A stretch of DNA of 64,000 bases from Lepidurus packardi (lineage: Eukaryota > Arthropoda > Branchiopoda > Notostraca > Triopsidae): assembly GCA_023053545.1 (NCBI GenBank), contig JAKZAN010000005.1, positions 6,572,001-6,636,000 on the forward strand, written 5' to 3'. Numbering within the stretch: position 1 is the stretch's first letter; the number at the start of each line of letters is the position of its first letter. Shown here piece by piece: positions 39,136-51,600 of the stretch. The notes beneath the pieces are model-generated. The model did not search any database. It was not told the DNA's origin and saw nothing but the letters and a program-made list of their open reading frames with translations. Position numbers and translations under genes: made by a program.

Positions 39136-39465
39136 ATGCCACAACACCGCAACACAACGGAGGTGTTTAGTTTCCCTGTAGTGTTTGTATTTGGGCAGCC
39201 CCTAGCTACTGAACTAAGCAAACAGTATTTGGCTGATGAGTCAACTCAAGCAAAAAGCGACGCCCTACCTCTACATGAGGAAAAGGACAAAGAAATTTCA
39301 CGAATACACCCATCAACAGCTCATCAAGAGCCTATAAATTCCTTGCGTAATGGGGAAATGGGCTTGCCCAGCCAGTCCATCAACTCTTCTCTGATATTTT
39401 CGGGAGAAAGCACTGGAAAACGGACAAACGACTGCGAGCAACGCAACAGCTCGAAAGAGGGCTAG
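39136..39465 (+). CDS. Weak candidate reading frame, unknown product
   Basis: An ATG-started frame of 109 codons. Unlike most open frames around it, the translation is not rich in Phe/Leu/Ile from T-runs: it is hydrophilic, with many Ser, Glu, Gln, Asn and Lys, and no transmembrane segment. I recognise no domain. There is no clear promoter or polyadenylation signal tied to it. A second short frame at 39655-39840 has an in-frame CAG/GTGCAG that could serve as a donor, but no exon chain could be built. It is either a short orphan gene, an exon, or chance. Confidence 0.18.
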   Translation: MPQHRNTTEVFSFPVVFVFGQPLATELSKQYLADESTQAKSDALPLHEEKDKEISRIHPSTAHQEPINSLRNGEMGLPSQSINSSLIFSGESTGKRTNDCEQRNSSKEG

Positions 39466-41617
39466 ATAGCATTTATTTTTTATTTTTAATATTATTATTA
39501 TTACATATTTTTTTCATTTTTTTTTAAACGACGTAGGCTTTCGCATATACGTGTCTTATATTCTTCGCTTCTCTATTCTTACATTCCATTCAGTTTAGCA
39601 TACCCAAACATATTATTATTATTATTATTGTACGTTTCTTATTAAATAAATTGCGTGCAGGCTTCGGATCCCCGTCAGGGTATTTATAAATACTGGATGA
39701 ATCCAAGTCCTGATGAGAAACGTCAGGTGCAGCCAGGTGAATTAGGTCTCTTCAATCTTACTCTTTCACATATTTATTCTGAAAAGGCAGACCTTAGGCT
39801 TACCTTGACAGCCAACAAAAACAAAAAAGACACTCTCTAATATTAAAAAAAGTCTGTCTTCACTTGTAAAAAAGAATGGAATGAAAAGAGTGTAGGACTT
39901 AGATTCATATCGCTGTCCAGTAGCAAATTTGGGATGGCGTGAGCGTGACACTCTTACCGCGAGTCACGCTGCGTCCGTGTGTTCCGGGGTTTGCCACTGG
40001 CTTTTTGAATCAAACTTTTAAGGTTTTAAGGTTAGGTAGTAATGCATGGCTTTGCATGCTAATGCTATGGAATACAATCCCAAAACAAGTTTGGGTTGGG
40101 ACAAGTCCTCGCTCCGTGGTCTGTCTCTGGACCTTGTCAACCGCACCCAGAAATCGGTGCCTGGCATAGAACTGTGCATAACAAACCCCTTCCTTTCAAA
40201 GAGCTTTCGCCTTTTAAGTTTCTTTTATTTTTTTTTAAGGGAATTCCAAGCATCAGTGCTCGGACAAGTGTCAATACAGTCCATAATCTCCCGTACTTCT
40301 CCATAAAATCTCGCCGTCTTTTTCCAGAAAAACAAGTCCAAGAGCAACGTGATCTGCAACTCGTTTGGCGTTTCGGCTGTGTAAGGTTTCAAGTCCAGAG
40401 TAACTAGTGAGCCAGCCCAGCAGACTCATTTCCGTCCAATCTGTCCCTAATTAGGAAGAAGGGCTTGATGAGTGTCCGTTAAGGTTTTAGGTTAGGGCAA
40501 CAGGGACTTGTGCTTTACGCAAATTGAGATACTAACCCAGCAGTTAACAATTAAAGCGGCGGTATATATCTCCACCGTATGCAGTCTAGACCCTAGGTTT
40601 TCTAGCGAAGAGGTCTGTCTTTATCTTTAATAATTTAGCGGGTATTTTATCTTTAATTCTGGTCTGGCCCTAATATTGTATCCTGTATTGTATAATTTCG
40701 CAGACGGACCGTTGGAGGAGCACTTAAAAGCTAAAAAGCCCCAGCATGGGAAATGTCACTCGCTCCATGTTTACACTGGGATTGGAAGCCACTGGCTTTT
40801 TAACTGTCAACATGGTATTAGATACGAAGTAACCTTTGTAACCTGGAGTCATCATCCTACTCGTTGGCCTTTTGCTCTGCCTCCTGCAGCTTTTACAAGG
40901 CGTTGGCAGATTTATCAGGAAGCGAAACTGTAACAAAAAAATTGAGCTTGGCGTGCCTAGAAAACTCCTTGTCTGCCGATATATGACTGCGGATTGAGGA
41001 TTGAGCGAACCAAAGTGTTGCATTATAATTTAAGCTATTTTATTCTCCTTACTATTTTTTTGTGTGCCAGTTTCATATGCTTGACTTGGTAATTTGACAC
41101 GCTTCCATGTTAAAACATTGCCGTGGACTTTGTTTGAATTAGGAATTTTTGCTTTGCGGTGGTGTGTGTATGTGTGGGGCAATCTTTCTTTTTTTCTGCT
41201 CCATATGCCACACGTTTAGGTTTCCAATGAACATTTAAGTATCGTATGAATACCGAACTGGAGCAGCTGGGCCCATGGTGTAGAATTTTCGCTGGGGAAA
41301 CGAGCGTGGCCAATGCAGAATGTATGACAGGCGGGGGATAATTAGTAAAAAAAAATTCCTGCTGTTGTTCGTTTGACATCCAGTGTTTTCCAACTTTTTG
41401 GCTTTTCCCGTTTACAGGTGCAGAAATGTTAAAACAAAATCAGAAAAAACAAGGAGCCATGCATGATTGGGCGCATATGAGACCATGTCGCGAACAAACA
41501 CAAGGCTTCCAAAATTAGATTCTGCTACAAATTGTCTGACACTTTTTTTCACTTTTTTTTCGAAAATAAGAAGGGGAATTATGAGAAAAAGAGTAAAGCT
41601 ATAGGGGAGAATATTAT

Positions 41618-41642
41618 GTCATGGGAAAGGATTTCCCATGAC
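41618..41642. repeat. Perfect 11-bp hairpin
   Basis: GTCATGGGAAA and TTTCCCATGAC are separated by GGA. No surrounding transposon structure is visible. Confidence 0.8.
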
Positions 41643-44600
41643 GAAGATGAAGTCAGGCAAAGGATGAGAGCATTCATCACAGGTTTATAATGAGGAAAAC
41701 GAAGTCAGGTGAACGTCTTGATGAACCGGGAATCATTTTTCATCCCCGAAGAATCCTCTTAGCCCTCCGGTTCAGCGAAACTTAAAAATAAAATAAAAAA
41801 TCTATAACGTATACGGCCTGTCGACGCTTTCAAGTTTTCCTGTTCCCTTGGCCCCTTTCGTCGTATTTTTGCCGCGTCTTTGGAAGAAATCAGGGAGCTT
41901 TATGCTAACGCAATTATGGGAAGACGCTTAGTGGATAACGGTAGCATCGCTGAGTAAAGAAATGACCCCCTTTGGATTTTTTTTCCCCTTTTCAACCCGT
42001 ACTGATTAATAAACCTGTCAACGTGTGGATCACACACACCACAGCAACCTCTTTTTGATTTCCCCGTAATCATGCTCCGTTTCTCCTGCAGGTCTCTTCT
42101 CCCTTTCGGGTCAATCGCTATTACTGTGGATGTAATGCTAGCCTGTGGCGATCGAGATGATTACCAAAGACCAACTCTTTTCCCATGCTTGTTGCCTCCT
42201 GCTGGTTTAATGTTGGCATGGACATCAGAAGTCGCGGACGTCGCCCGTAATCGACCTGAAAATGCGATCAGGAGAAAACCCAGTGAGCGGAAATTTGAGC
42301 CAAAAGGAGCGAAAACAGGAGAGGGAGAAACTTATCAAAGGGGAAGACTAAAAAGAGATCCGCCCCTAATAGAGATTTAAGGACTTGGATAATATAATTT
42401 AATCGCGCATGAGAACCATCAGTCATTCATGCAAGTTCACCGCATTTTCTCGTCTTCTTTATTCTTATGCAGTTCCTTGTTTAAAATTTCTCGGCTAGAA
42501 GGGGAGAGAAAAATGATCATGTAGAGGAGGAAGGCAATAAAATGGGCAGATTGATGTAGCTCCTATTGTAGGCTCTTCCGAGCTGTCTATTGTGTCGATA
42601 CTTTTGACTGACAAGAGGGAAAGGAGAGAAAGAGGGTGTGAAAGTGGAGCAGTGGCTGACAAAATGGCTGAGGTTAAATGGTTAAATTGAACCCCATGAA
42701 AATCATAGCCAGAGAGAAAAAGGTCAGCAAGTGGGAAGTAGCTCCTGTTGGGGAAGTACTTTTCGGCCATGTTTAGCTGCTGACGGTGGTCAGTCTATAG
42801 AGAGGGAACTGGGGAAAAAAGGCACGTGTGGACCAATTCACATCCAAGTGGAGTGTGACATACGAGAAAAGTGAAACAAAAGAAGACCTTCCTTTCCCAA
42901 TGCTCAGTTCCCAGGCTTCTCTCGTATGCATCCTGAAGGACTTACCCTTTTAGTCCAGCAAGTTTTCCTGTTTTGTGTGATAGATGAGGTGTATAATACA
43001 ACACCCGGAATTGTTTCTCCGGCCTCGGATGGTCAGACTCGGCCAGAAAAGCATCAGCTGGCTCCACAGCTCCCATTTCTCTCGACGCAATTAGCTCTTT
43101 TTACAGCCCAGGAAAGTACTCGGACCAGTCCGAAATAGTGATACTAGACTTAGTGTATAGTGCAGTTATATTTAGCAATACGACACGAGTCAGGGAAAGG
43201 AAACATGCTTTCAAGTACCTCCAAATTATCCATAAAACTCCCACACTTATGATTAAGAGAGCAGCCCTGATACCTTTCAGGATCCTGTAAAACTTTTATA
43301 ACTTCCTAAAAATAGTTAACCGATTCAGATGCCACGTGGTTCGTGGTTCATAAGTTCGGTACTTTAGACAAGGTTAGAAAACCTGAGATTCAGATTGTTT
43401 AAAGAAATACTATTTTTTAAGGAAGATCCGTGATCGAGCGAAGGAATTGTAGGGCTAAAGGCTAAAAGTTTGTGTGTAGGCTTTTCGTATGGCCAAATGA
43501 AGACGCGTACATCCGACGTATACCTTTCCATGTAATTAACCTTTTTGGGTTGAGCAGCACTTGTCATAGCAGTTCAGCTCAAGTAGCCTGGGAAACAATG
43601 CACTCCTTTTCCTTTTTTATGCTTGCACAGCTTTAGGACGTTTCCTTTTACGATAAGGATGCAGAAACCAAGTTATCAGCGGAGGAAAATCTTGTAGAGG
43701 GGGTTGGCCTACAATCTAGTGCTCCTCGTTGACGAAAACAGCGGACAGTTGAGAGGTGCCTGTCTCTCGCACCTTTTTACGCTCTGTACTGCAAAGTGGC
43801 TGGGATTGTTTCTTTCTTTTTTCTTTTCTTGTTTCTTTTTTGGCTGATGAGACATAGAGTGCTAGACAAAGAAGTGACAACTTCTGTAATACTACATGAC
43901 GAAGCTATATGACGAATTGTAAAAGATGCTATTTGCCTCCCAAAAGAAAAGAAAAAAAAAACAGAAAGAAAGGAAACGGGCCTCGCCTAACTAACCTTTC
44001 TGACACGTCACGGAGATAATAAAGCATTCTAGAAATAAGAGTGGGAGGGAGGGACGTTTACAACAATGACCTGTGTTTTATTAGACCCTGCTTACTTTTA
44101 GCAGCGGTATTGGTGTCTGTTTCCTGTCGATTGTCATTGTCACAGACAGAGAACAGTTGTAGTAAAGTACTGTACAGTACAGAGTACAGTACGAAAAAGA
44201 GCTGCAAACACTTAAAAGCAGGGAAGTGGCATATTATACAGAGGCTTCTCTATACTTCCATCGTTGTTGGCACGCGTTGTTATTGTTGCTCCGCGCTGCC
44301 CGAAACGAGACTGGACGTGTCAAGGACAAGGCTACACATTGTTTGTATTTGGCCCCTTTAATTCAAAAGAATTCGGAACATGTGGACGGGAACCCAAAAC
44401 ACTCGCCAGCAGCAGAAGGATATGGCTTTAATTTTGTCAAAGTTAAAGACAAACATGGGGGACCATCTCTCTGTATGTTTAAAGCCACATCGAGTATCTT
44501 TCCGGCAAATGGAGGATATAGGACACTCTGACAACAAGTTGGGAGCATTTAGAGGGTGTCTTGATCATGATAGAGCATTTTAGCGCAGAAAGAAGTACAG

Positions 44601-46032
44601 AGGGAATTAATTGTGAGGAGTGATGATGGAGGCAACATCTGGACTGTGTTCCGTCTTGTGCTGGTTGGGTTGCTTGGTGGCGACCTGTGTATGTATAGAT
44701 GGGGATGGTGACGTGTGCAGACTAAATTGAGTATCGTTCTATAATTACACCTACACGTACAAGACCACAGAGAAAACAAGAATTTGGCATCAAGCATCTT
44801 TTATCTCAAATTTACGATGAACATGTTATTATGACATCATTATACTCTTGTAAAGACAGTATTATATAACAATGTTTTTTTCTAGTTCCACCCACCTATT
44901 TTATCCGTTATTAATATGTATAATTGTTGTCGATATTATAGTACAAGTTTAGAAATAGGAATTTACAATGTAAATATAAATAGGAATATACAATATTCAC
45001 CTGGGGTGAATATTTAGTTTAAAAAATGAAGACCACCAAGAGTTTTTTTTATTATTTTTTAAAAAGGGAGCCGATGGAGAATAATGCAACAAGGTTATTC
45101 TTAGGTTCAGGAAATTGAAGCCTTTTGGGAGGAAAACTGCGTTGGGGTAAAAACGGAGTCATCCATCATGGCAACGTGTGTACAAATGCGAGTTGTAAAA
45201 GAAGAGTTTTAAAGGAAGACGTTATCGGGTGAAGCTTGACGGTGCTTAAATTAAGAAATTGTCTATTGGTAATTTGCACAGCTGATATCCGGAAGTGCGA
45301 CGAGTTACTCCAATGGTGGGAATCCGGATCATTCTGTCGATCCATCATTTTTCTCAACTCCTTCGGCTGTCCTTGGGGCCTAATATACACAAGAAGAAGG
45401 GACAGGAAATGAGATGCTAGTTATAGGGTTAAGCTACTATATTGTTACTTTTACTCATTTGTTTTCACCATATTCACTTTGGAAATACTGTCCCCAGTTT
45501 CAAATTGTCTTTCCGTTTTTTTTTTCTCCCTAGTTTTATTGTAGAAGCTGCTTCTCTAAGGCGTTAGACTCGCATTCAAAGCCGAGGAAAGCTTTGGTGA
45601 GTCTCAAGCGGAATCCTCTGGGATCGTTACAAGGCGATATTGAAGCCATAACCATAAAAAAAAGTTTGAATAACCCCGGATTAGGTGGGATGTAACACCT
45701 TTTCTTTCTCCGTGTCTAAAAAATGAAAGAAAAAAGGAGGGAATCTTTTTCGAGTTATTTTTTTCTCTCCTAAGTTAGAAAGCAATTGTTAGGACCCAAA
45801 TATATCGAGGTTTGATACTTTACATGCACAGCCATGGATGTGAACTCAATTTCGATGACGATTCGAGGGGGAGTTCCTGGAGCAAGATTGTACTAGTACT
45901 CCCATCATCCCATCCGTCATTTCTAACCTTAAGCCCAAGCTGTCAAGTTGTCAGGATGAAACTGTGGTACTCGATTGCAATACACACCCGTTTCCGATAG
46001 TAACTTTGGCGTTATCTTCTAGTTGGCGGGAG

Positions 46033-46358
46033 TTAAGGCTCCCTATACCTTAGCTTATGGATGGGAAAGTCACAGATGCACTGCTGTTCGTTATTGTTTG
46101 GCGAAAGCCTTGCGTAAGAAAGTAAGAAAAGAAATAGGTAGTTAATTGCCGCTTGTTTTGCTTCAAAGAAGTACAGTTTGTCACCACAGTTTGCAGTACA
46201 ATGTCCCAAATCATATAGCAGTACAATATAGCATTAGCATATAGCATCATATAGCAGTACAATGTCCCAAATCAAGCAGGAACAAGATTTCTCGAAACGA
46301 AACGAAATATTCCCCATGTCAACCGCCTATGCCGATCGAAGGTATACGGGATCCTTAA
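46033..46358 (+). mobile_element. TTAA-flanked MITE, copy 4
   Basis: The element (46037-46354, 318 bp) is flanked by intact TTAA on both sides (46033-46036 and 46355-46358). Left end GGCTCCCTATACC has lost a G; right end GGTATACGGGATCC carries one change. It has an internal deletion relative to copy 1 and a small internal duplication in which CAGTACAATGTCCCAAATCA occurs twice (about 46194-46213 and 46255-46274) around repeats of ATAGCAT. Confidence 0.9.
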
Positions 46359-48472
46359 GAGCGCATCTTTTTGTCGTTCTTCCGATCGCACAGGAGAATT
46401 TCAAAGCCTATTGTGGCTTTTGAAAGACTTAAAAGAGTAGTGATTTGGACACACAAATTGATTAGGACGCTCAGAAACTAGTTTGAAAGAGTTCCATTCT
46501 TTTTACGACTCCCCCCCCCCCCCCCACCCCTGCCTGTATGGGAAGAAGCGCCCTTGTGACCTTTGGAAACCAAGTCCAGCATATGGCAGCAAGCATTGAA
46601 AGCACTTTGCCCTGATTGCGTCTAATACTGTCTAACTGGACCTGTCGCCCCCTCCATACCACATTTTTTACGTAAAGTGGGGAATTCTTTGGGGTTCCTC
46701 ACTGTCTCCAGGGGGGCCTATCCGGACTAATTGAGAACGACTTTTGACCTCCCCATCAATTCTTAGAGTGTCCACAATTCTACCGCAACTTGTCATTGTC
46801 GTAGCACAGATAAGGAGATCTCCAAAATGGATGCTAGGCCGTCCCGGCAGTAATACGTTTTAAGCGGTAACACATGCTCGCCAGATTTTGTTGCCTATAT
46901 AACATGAATAGGAGGAAGGGAAGGGAGGCGTCGAAGCTGAGCATTGTTGCTGAGCTGGACACGAACAACGTTGCAAGGATAATATACTCGGAACCCGGAT
47001 TTTGCAAGGGAATGGCACCATCAAGTGAGGCCCAGCGTGTCAGTTGCATACTGTGGTGGCCAAGTTCTGGTTCCTCTATTCGGCTCCCGTATACAAGCCA
47101 AGTCCTTGCAGATGCTGTGGAATGCTCAACTTATATTTTATTTTTTTCCAAGGGGCCATCGAGTCATCTGGCACTCCGTAAAGTCCGTTTCGAGTAGGGC
47201 TCCCAGAAGACAAGAGCTGTTGCACATGAAAGACAGATTTACGACGTGTTGCGCGCATCCACTGAGCTTGAGCCAAAAGTGCTCGTTTCCGTCACCGATT
47301 GCACCCCATCATAAAACTTAACAGCCTTGTACCACTTTTTCGGTCTACCCCTTTCTTTACCTCCCATATCAGATCTCAGCGTCTTCCTCATTTCAGTCCG
47401 GAAAAACGAAAAAACGAGAGCGGGAGATAAGCCTAAATCCTTTGACGGGAAAATTCCCAGTGTTTTTCATCTTTCTCCGTGAAATTTAAGACTTACTTCG
47501 ATTTTATTTCCCTTTTAACTTTTAACGTCCAAAGAAAGAGTAGTAATTTTTCTTCGACATTTCCACGAGAGCAATTTAGAGTCAATTTAAAAGGTATACT
47601 ACAGTGACTGGTCACTCTCACTTTTAGGGTATAGGCATCGTATCAGGGGTGGGTGGATCGGTCGTATAACGTGACCGAAGACGAATTGCTGAGCCTGTGG
47701 ACCACTAATTGCCCCAGCCTCCCTCATTCTTCTTCTATTGCTCTTTGCTGTACAGTATATAGGGATCGGCATCTCCGGTACAGGGGCCTTTTTTCTCATG
47801 GATGCAGTGTGGTGGATATAGGGAGGGAAATTTTTGGGCTGCTCTTTGCTGTCTCAGCAAGCTGAGAAGACTTTTGACCATTTTGATGGAGCTCAGAGTT
47901 TCGTTTGACTTCCCCTTGAGTCCTTTGACCGTCTTGCTAACTCACGTGGATAACAGCGTTTTTCTTTTTATTTGTTAGAGACTAAAAAGAAAAAAAAAAA
48001 AGGAAGAAAAGGAAAATGCCAAGTGTGTGGCTATGGGTAAGGCGTCTGCCGTTGGCTGCCGACCTTCCTTTCATACTGGCTATCCGATACGACTTCAAAG
48101 GAACTCACGAGCGAAGCCGAAGTCTGTCGATCGGCAGTTCAGTTCCATCCCCCAAAAGTCCCCCCAGTTCCGCGATCGACGGTGCGTGATGATTAGAATT
48201 CCCCCTTGTTCTCCTTTTTCATAAGGACTTTCTTTCGCATAGTGTATTTTTCCGTTCTCCTATCTCCACATAACGTGTATTTTTAACTTGACTAAGGGCA
48301 AAAATTCCCTGTCTTATTTGTGAATTTTTTTCATCTTTTGTCATCTTTTCAAGCCACTTCTAGTTGCCTTCATCTCTTGTGCAATGCAATGAGTAAACAT
48401 GTTTTTACTTCTGTAAAGTATTTCATCTTGTTATTGTCTATTTAATGGTTTTAGTATCTAATTTAATAATTC
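46359..48472. other. No supported gene; poly-C at 46511-46525; stray MITE end at 47082
   Basis: A run of 15 cytosines lies at 46511-46525. GGCTCCCGTATAC at 47082-47094 equals the first 13 bases of the MITE terminal repeat, with no element body next to it. The open frames across 46.8-47.3 kb are not convincing. Confidence 0.55.
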
Positions 48473-48600
48473 TTAATGCTCCCGTAAACCTTAGCTTATT
48501 GATGGGAAAAGTCACAGATGGCACTGATGTTTGTTATTGTTTTTGCGAAAGCCTTGCATAAGAAAGTAAGAAAAGACTTAGATAGCTAATTTCCGGCAAA
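48473..48600 (+). mobile_element. TTAA-flanked MITE, copy 5, truncated
   Basis: TTAA (48473-48476) is followed by TGCTCCCGTAAACCTTAGC and then sequence matching the first 120 bp of copy 1 (GTCACAGATGGCACTGATG, GCGAAAGCCTTGC). Similarity stops near 48600 (...GATAGCTAATTTCCGGC) and no right end is found. Confidence 0.8.
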
Positions 48601-51600
48601 ATTTCAAACTAAGATATGCTGGAGCATTCATATCTAATTTAGTCTTTCCTAATATGTCAATAACTCTTAGTATGTAATTTAATAAACTGTACCTTAAAAC
48701 TCCTTCTTGAAAGTTTTTTTCTGCAGAAGAGCTGATCGATGATAAAAAAAAGTACAATATTTCTTAGGCTTGAAGTCTTGGTGAAGAGTCGGAAAAATGA
48801 AAGTAAAGAAGATGTCCAGTGTTGTTGGTCAAGAAGAGGAGTTGATAAGGGGTTTTTGTCGCCTTTGTGTAGTGTCACGGATTGTTGCTTTCTGTTGCTA
48901 TTGTTGTGGCTCTGACTGTCCGGTGTTTGATAAGACTGGACAGGTTCTTGTGTGGCTGCCATTCGTGGCTTGATTCCAGATAAGATATTCTGGCTCTTTG
49001 GGCTTTTAGCTGTTGTTGTGAGTTAGTGTGTGTCATGTTCTACGTGTTACACATTAATTTCGGTAATGGCAACCTAGTTAATACTCCTAAAGGCACCGCC
49101 TTCGGGTGGATCTTGTTGTATGAGTTGCCTCATTTGTCATATCGCATGTAAAAGTGTAAAAACTGACATGTTTGTGTTGCCTTGGCGGGGCTGTACACAA
49201 TGGCGCAAGCCTGCATGAGCGTATGATTATACCTAAGACCTTAAGTAAAAGTACTAAAAAGTAAGTGTGTTTGGGGGTTCGCGTTCCGTGCCGCTCCTGC
49301 CTCCTACCCTTACCTTAATTCAAGCTTCAATATCGGTTCCTTGCAACTTTTTTCTTTCCTTTACATGCCACATATATGCAAAGTTGTGGGTTGCTAAAAA
49401 GAGCACCTTTTTTTACTTTATGGGAACCTCAAACCAGGCAACGGTGCGCTTGTAATATATATCTATATCTATAATACTCGTCTCTACTTTGCCGGTTTTA
49501 TTAACCATTTGTCCGTTTTCATGGTCAGACGTGGCACCCGCCTTCTTTTTCCATAAGGCAAGGCCAGTCAAGTTTAGGCAAACATTTACAAACGCTCTCT
49601 CGGAATATATTTATGCCAATCAGCCTAATTTGCATACGTTTTGACCATGAGCTGCTGCAGTGTGCAAGTTCCTCATCTTCCACCTGCCCACACATTTCTG
49701 CTGAGCCTTTTGCGTGTTTCTCGGTTTCTGTGGAGAGGAGCAAACGCTAGAAGAAGCAAAAGAAAACCTTGTTGAGTAAAAACTCCAAGTTTAATATTTT
49801 CTCGTCTCCCATATGGTGGTAGAGGGGGCAAATACGGGTCTTTGAATGGCAGCAGCCCAGAAGAAGCCGCTTATTCACGTAGGGTTTCAATTAAGTGTAG
49901 AGGATGCCGCCCATAATGGTTTAGAACGGTCACTCTTATCAAGTATGGGGCAGTGGATAAGGATGGGGGGTACTGAGTAATATGGCATGGAAAAGACAGT
50001 GTAGGCCTAAGACTATATCTTTTAGGAAATGAGGGGCTTATTAAGCTGGAAAAATTGTTCACATTTGGGTTTGAATAGTGTTGACCACAACCAAAACATT
50101 TTTTCTGCTTTTCCACTCTCCTTTTACCTGCATGTATAACAGCAACAAGGCAGAAAAGGGGCGAAATAGTTTTTGAGGTCGTGAAGCTTTGGCGTTTTGG
50201 GTGCCAGTCTGGGTCATTTGCATAAAAGGAGTATGCGGTATGCCAAAGATCGAAATGTGGTGGCGGGAATCTTGGAACGCTTCGTATCCAAGGCCTCCCA
50301 AGTCGAAGAAGGATTCCTTTGGCAAGGCAGCACACTGTAAACGTGAAGTTGTAGTGCTAACCAAGACACTTTATCGACATCGCATCGGAGTTTTATTGAT
50401 GACAAAACCTGTTCCAAGGCTATGGAATGTTGCGCGTGGACGGAAAAAACTGTACTTAGCCTCTTAACAGGCATTTATCCAAATTATTCTCCGGTTTAGG
50501 GTCTCGCCTATATCTATACATATAGTCTTTTAAATGCAATGAAATCGAGAGAAGCTATTGGGATATCTACCCACGATGCCTATCTTAAGTTCCTAAAGCA
50601 ATCAAATGCCCTTTTTGCGTTGCTTCCACTGAAAATACTGATGAGGAGAGGCTGCTTTTTGTTTGTGTTCTCTTCTACTAAAGTTTTTTTCCTTGTGCAT
50701 GGCAAGTTTTTTGCTATAGCTTTTTCCTACTCCTCTTTTTCCCTTTTTTTTGAAGATTCCTATAACCCGTCAGGTTGGAGGCTGGATGTCGTAGTGTTGT
50801 TCTTCGGTCCATCAGGTTTGGGATTTGAGACATCTCTCAGGCTGTGAAATTCTTCACTTTTTTATGCTTCTCTATGTCCTAAATTGAATTTCATGTCTTC
50901 AACGTCGTTTATTGTCTTTCGTTTTTATTTTTCCTGCAGGTTGAACCAGTAGACTGGACCTTGAGTCTGATAGTCCTTTTTTTTCACTCTCCATGAAGTG
51001 GGACGCATCAAGGTAAGTCACGATTGTATTTCTCACTCCATTTTGCCCCTGTCGTGGAGATTTTTGCATCTGAAGCCACTCTGTCATACGGTTTTCCACG
51101 TTTTGGCGTAGCAATTTCACAGACCATGTGTTCTTAGCAAAAAAAGCCAAGGGTTCTTGAGATGTGGTTTTGCATTGCACACAACGACACAAGGATCTTC
51201 AAGTAGCTGTGGGCTTGAAGGTGCGATGACAAATGATTCCAGGTGGCCGGACCCCCTCTTTAAATTCTCTTTGCTAGCACCTGTCCTTGTCATCTTGTGG
51301 CATTGCACAAGAAAGGGAGTACGAAACCCTGCTTGATATAACCCATAGTTATGTATGCCAACAAGCTTCCCTGCCTTTTTATATACCTGGTCTTATCATG
51401 GGCAAATGACAGTAATCTGGAGAGGCAGTTGGTAAATTGAAAAACCTGACCTTGTTTCACGAGTCCGTCGCACGTTTTTCCTGTTTTGCTTTGCCGAACC
51501 GGACGGTCATTCCCCAGCGTCCATACCCCTCATGTATATCATTTTGTTCCCCAAATCCTGACTATGCAGTCAGCTAGAAACCGTCAGGAGAGACTTTAAT

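Larger units (their letters stand above)
38750..46032. other. Mostly no supported gene
   Basis: Apart from a weak coding candidate at 39136-39465 and a perfect hairpin at 41618-41642, I see nothing I can support. An (ATT)n microsatellite lies at 39611-39629. Repeats of GTAC/CAGTAC type occur at 44165-44195. Confidence 0.5.

Noticed and set aside
45545..45640. tRNA-Ser-like string (AAGGCGTTAGACTCG)
   Set aside because: No acceptor stem, A box or proper T arm can be folded around it.
50899..51308. Two overlapping - strand frames giving a plausible hydrophilic translation
   Set aside because: The second frame starts at TTG, joining would need a frame change near 51180, and no domain or splice sites support it.
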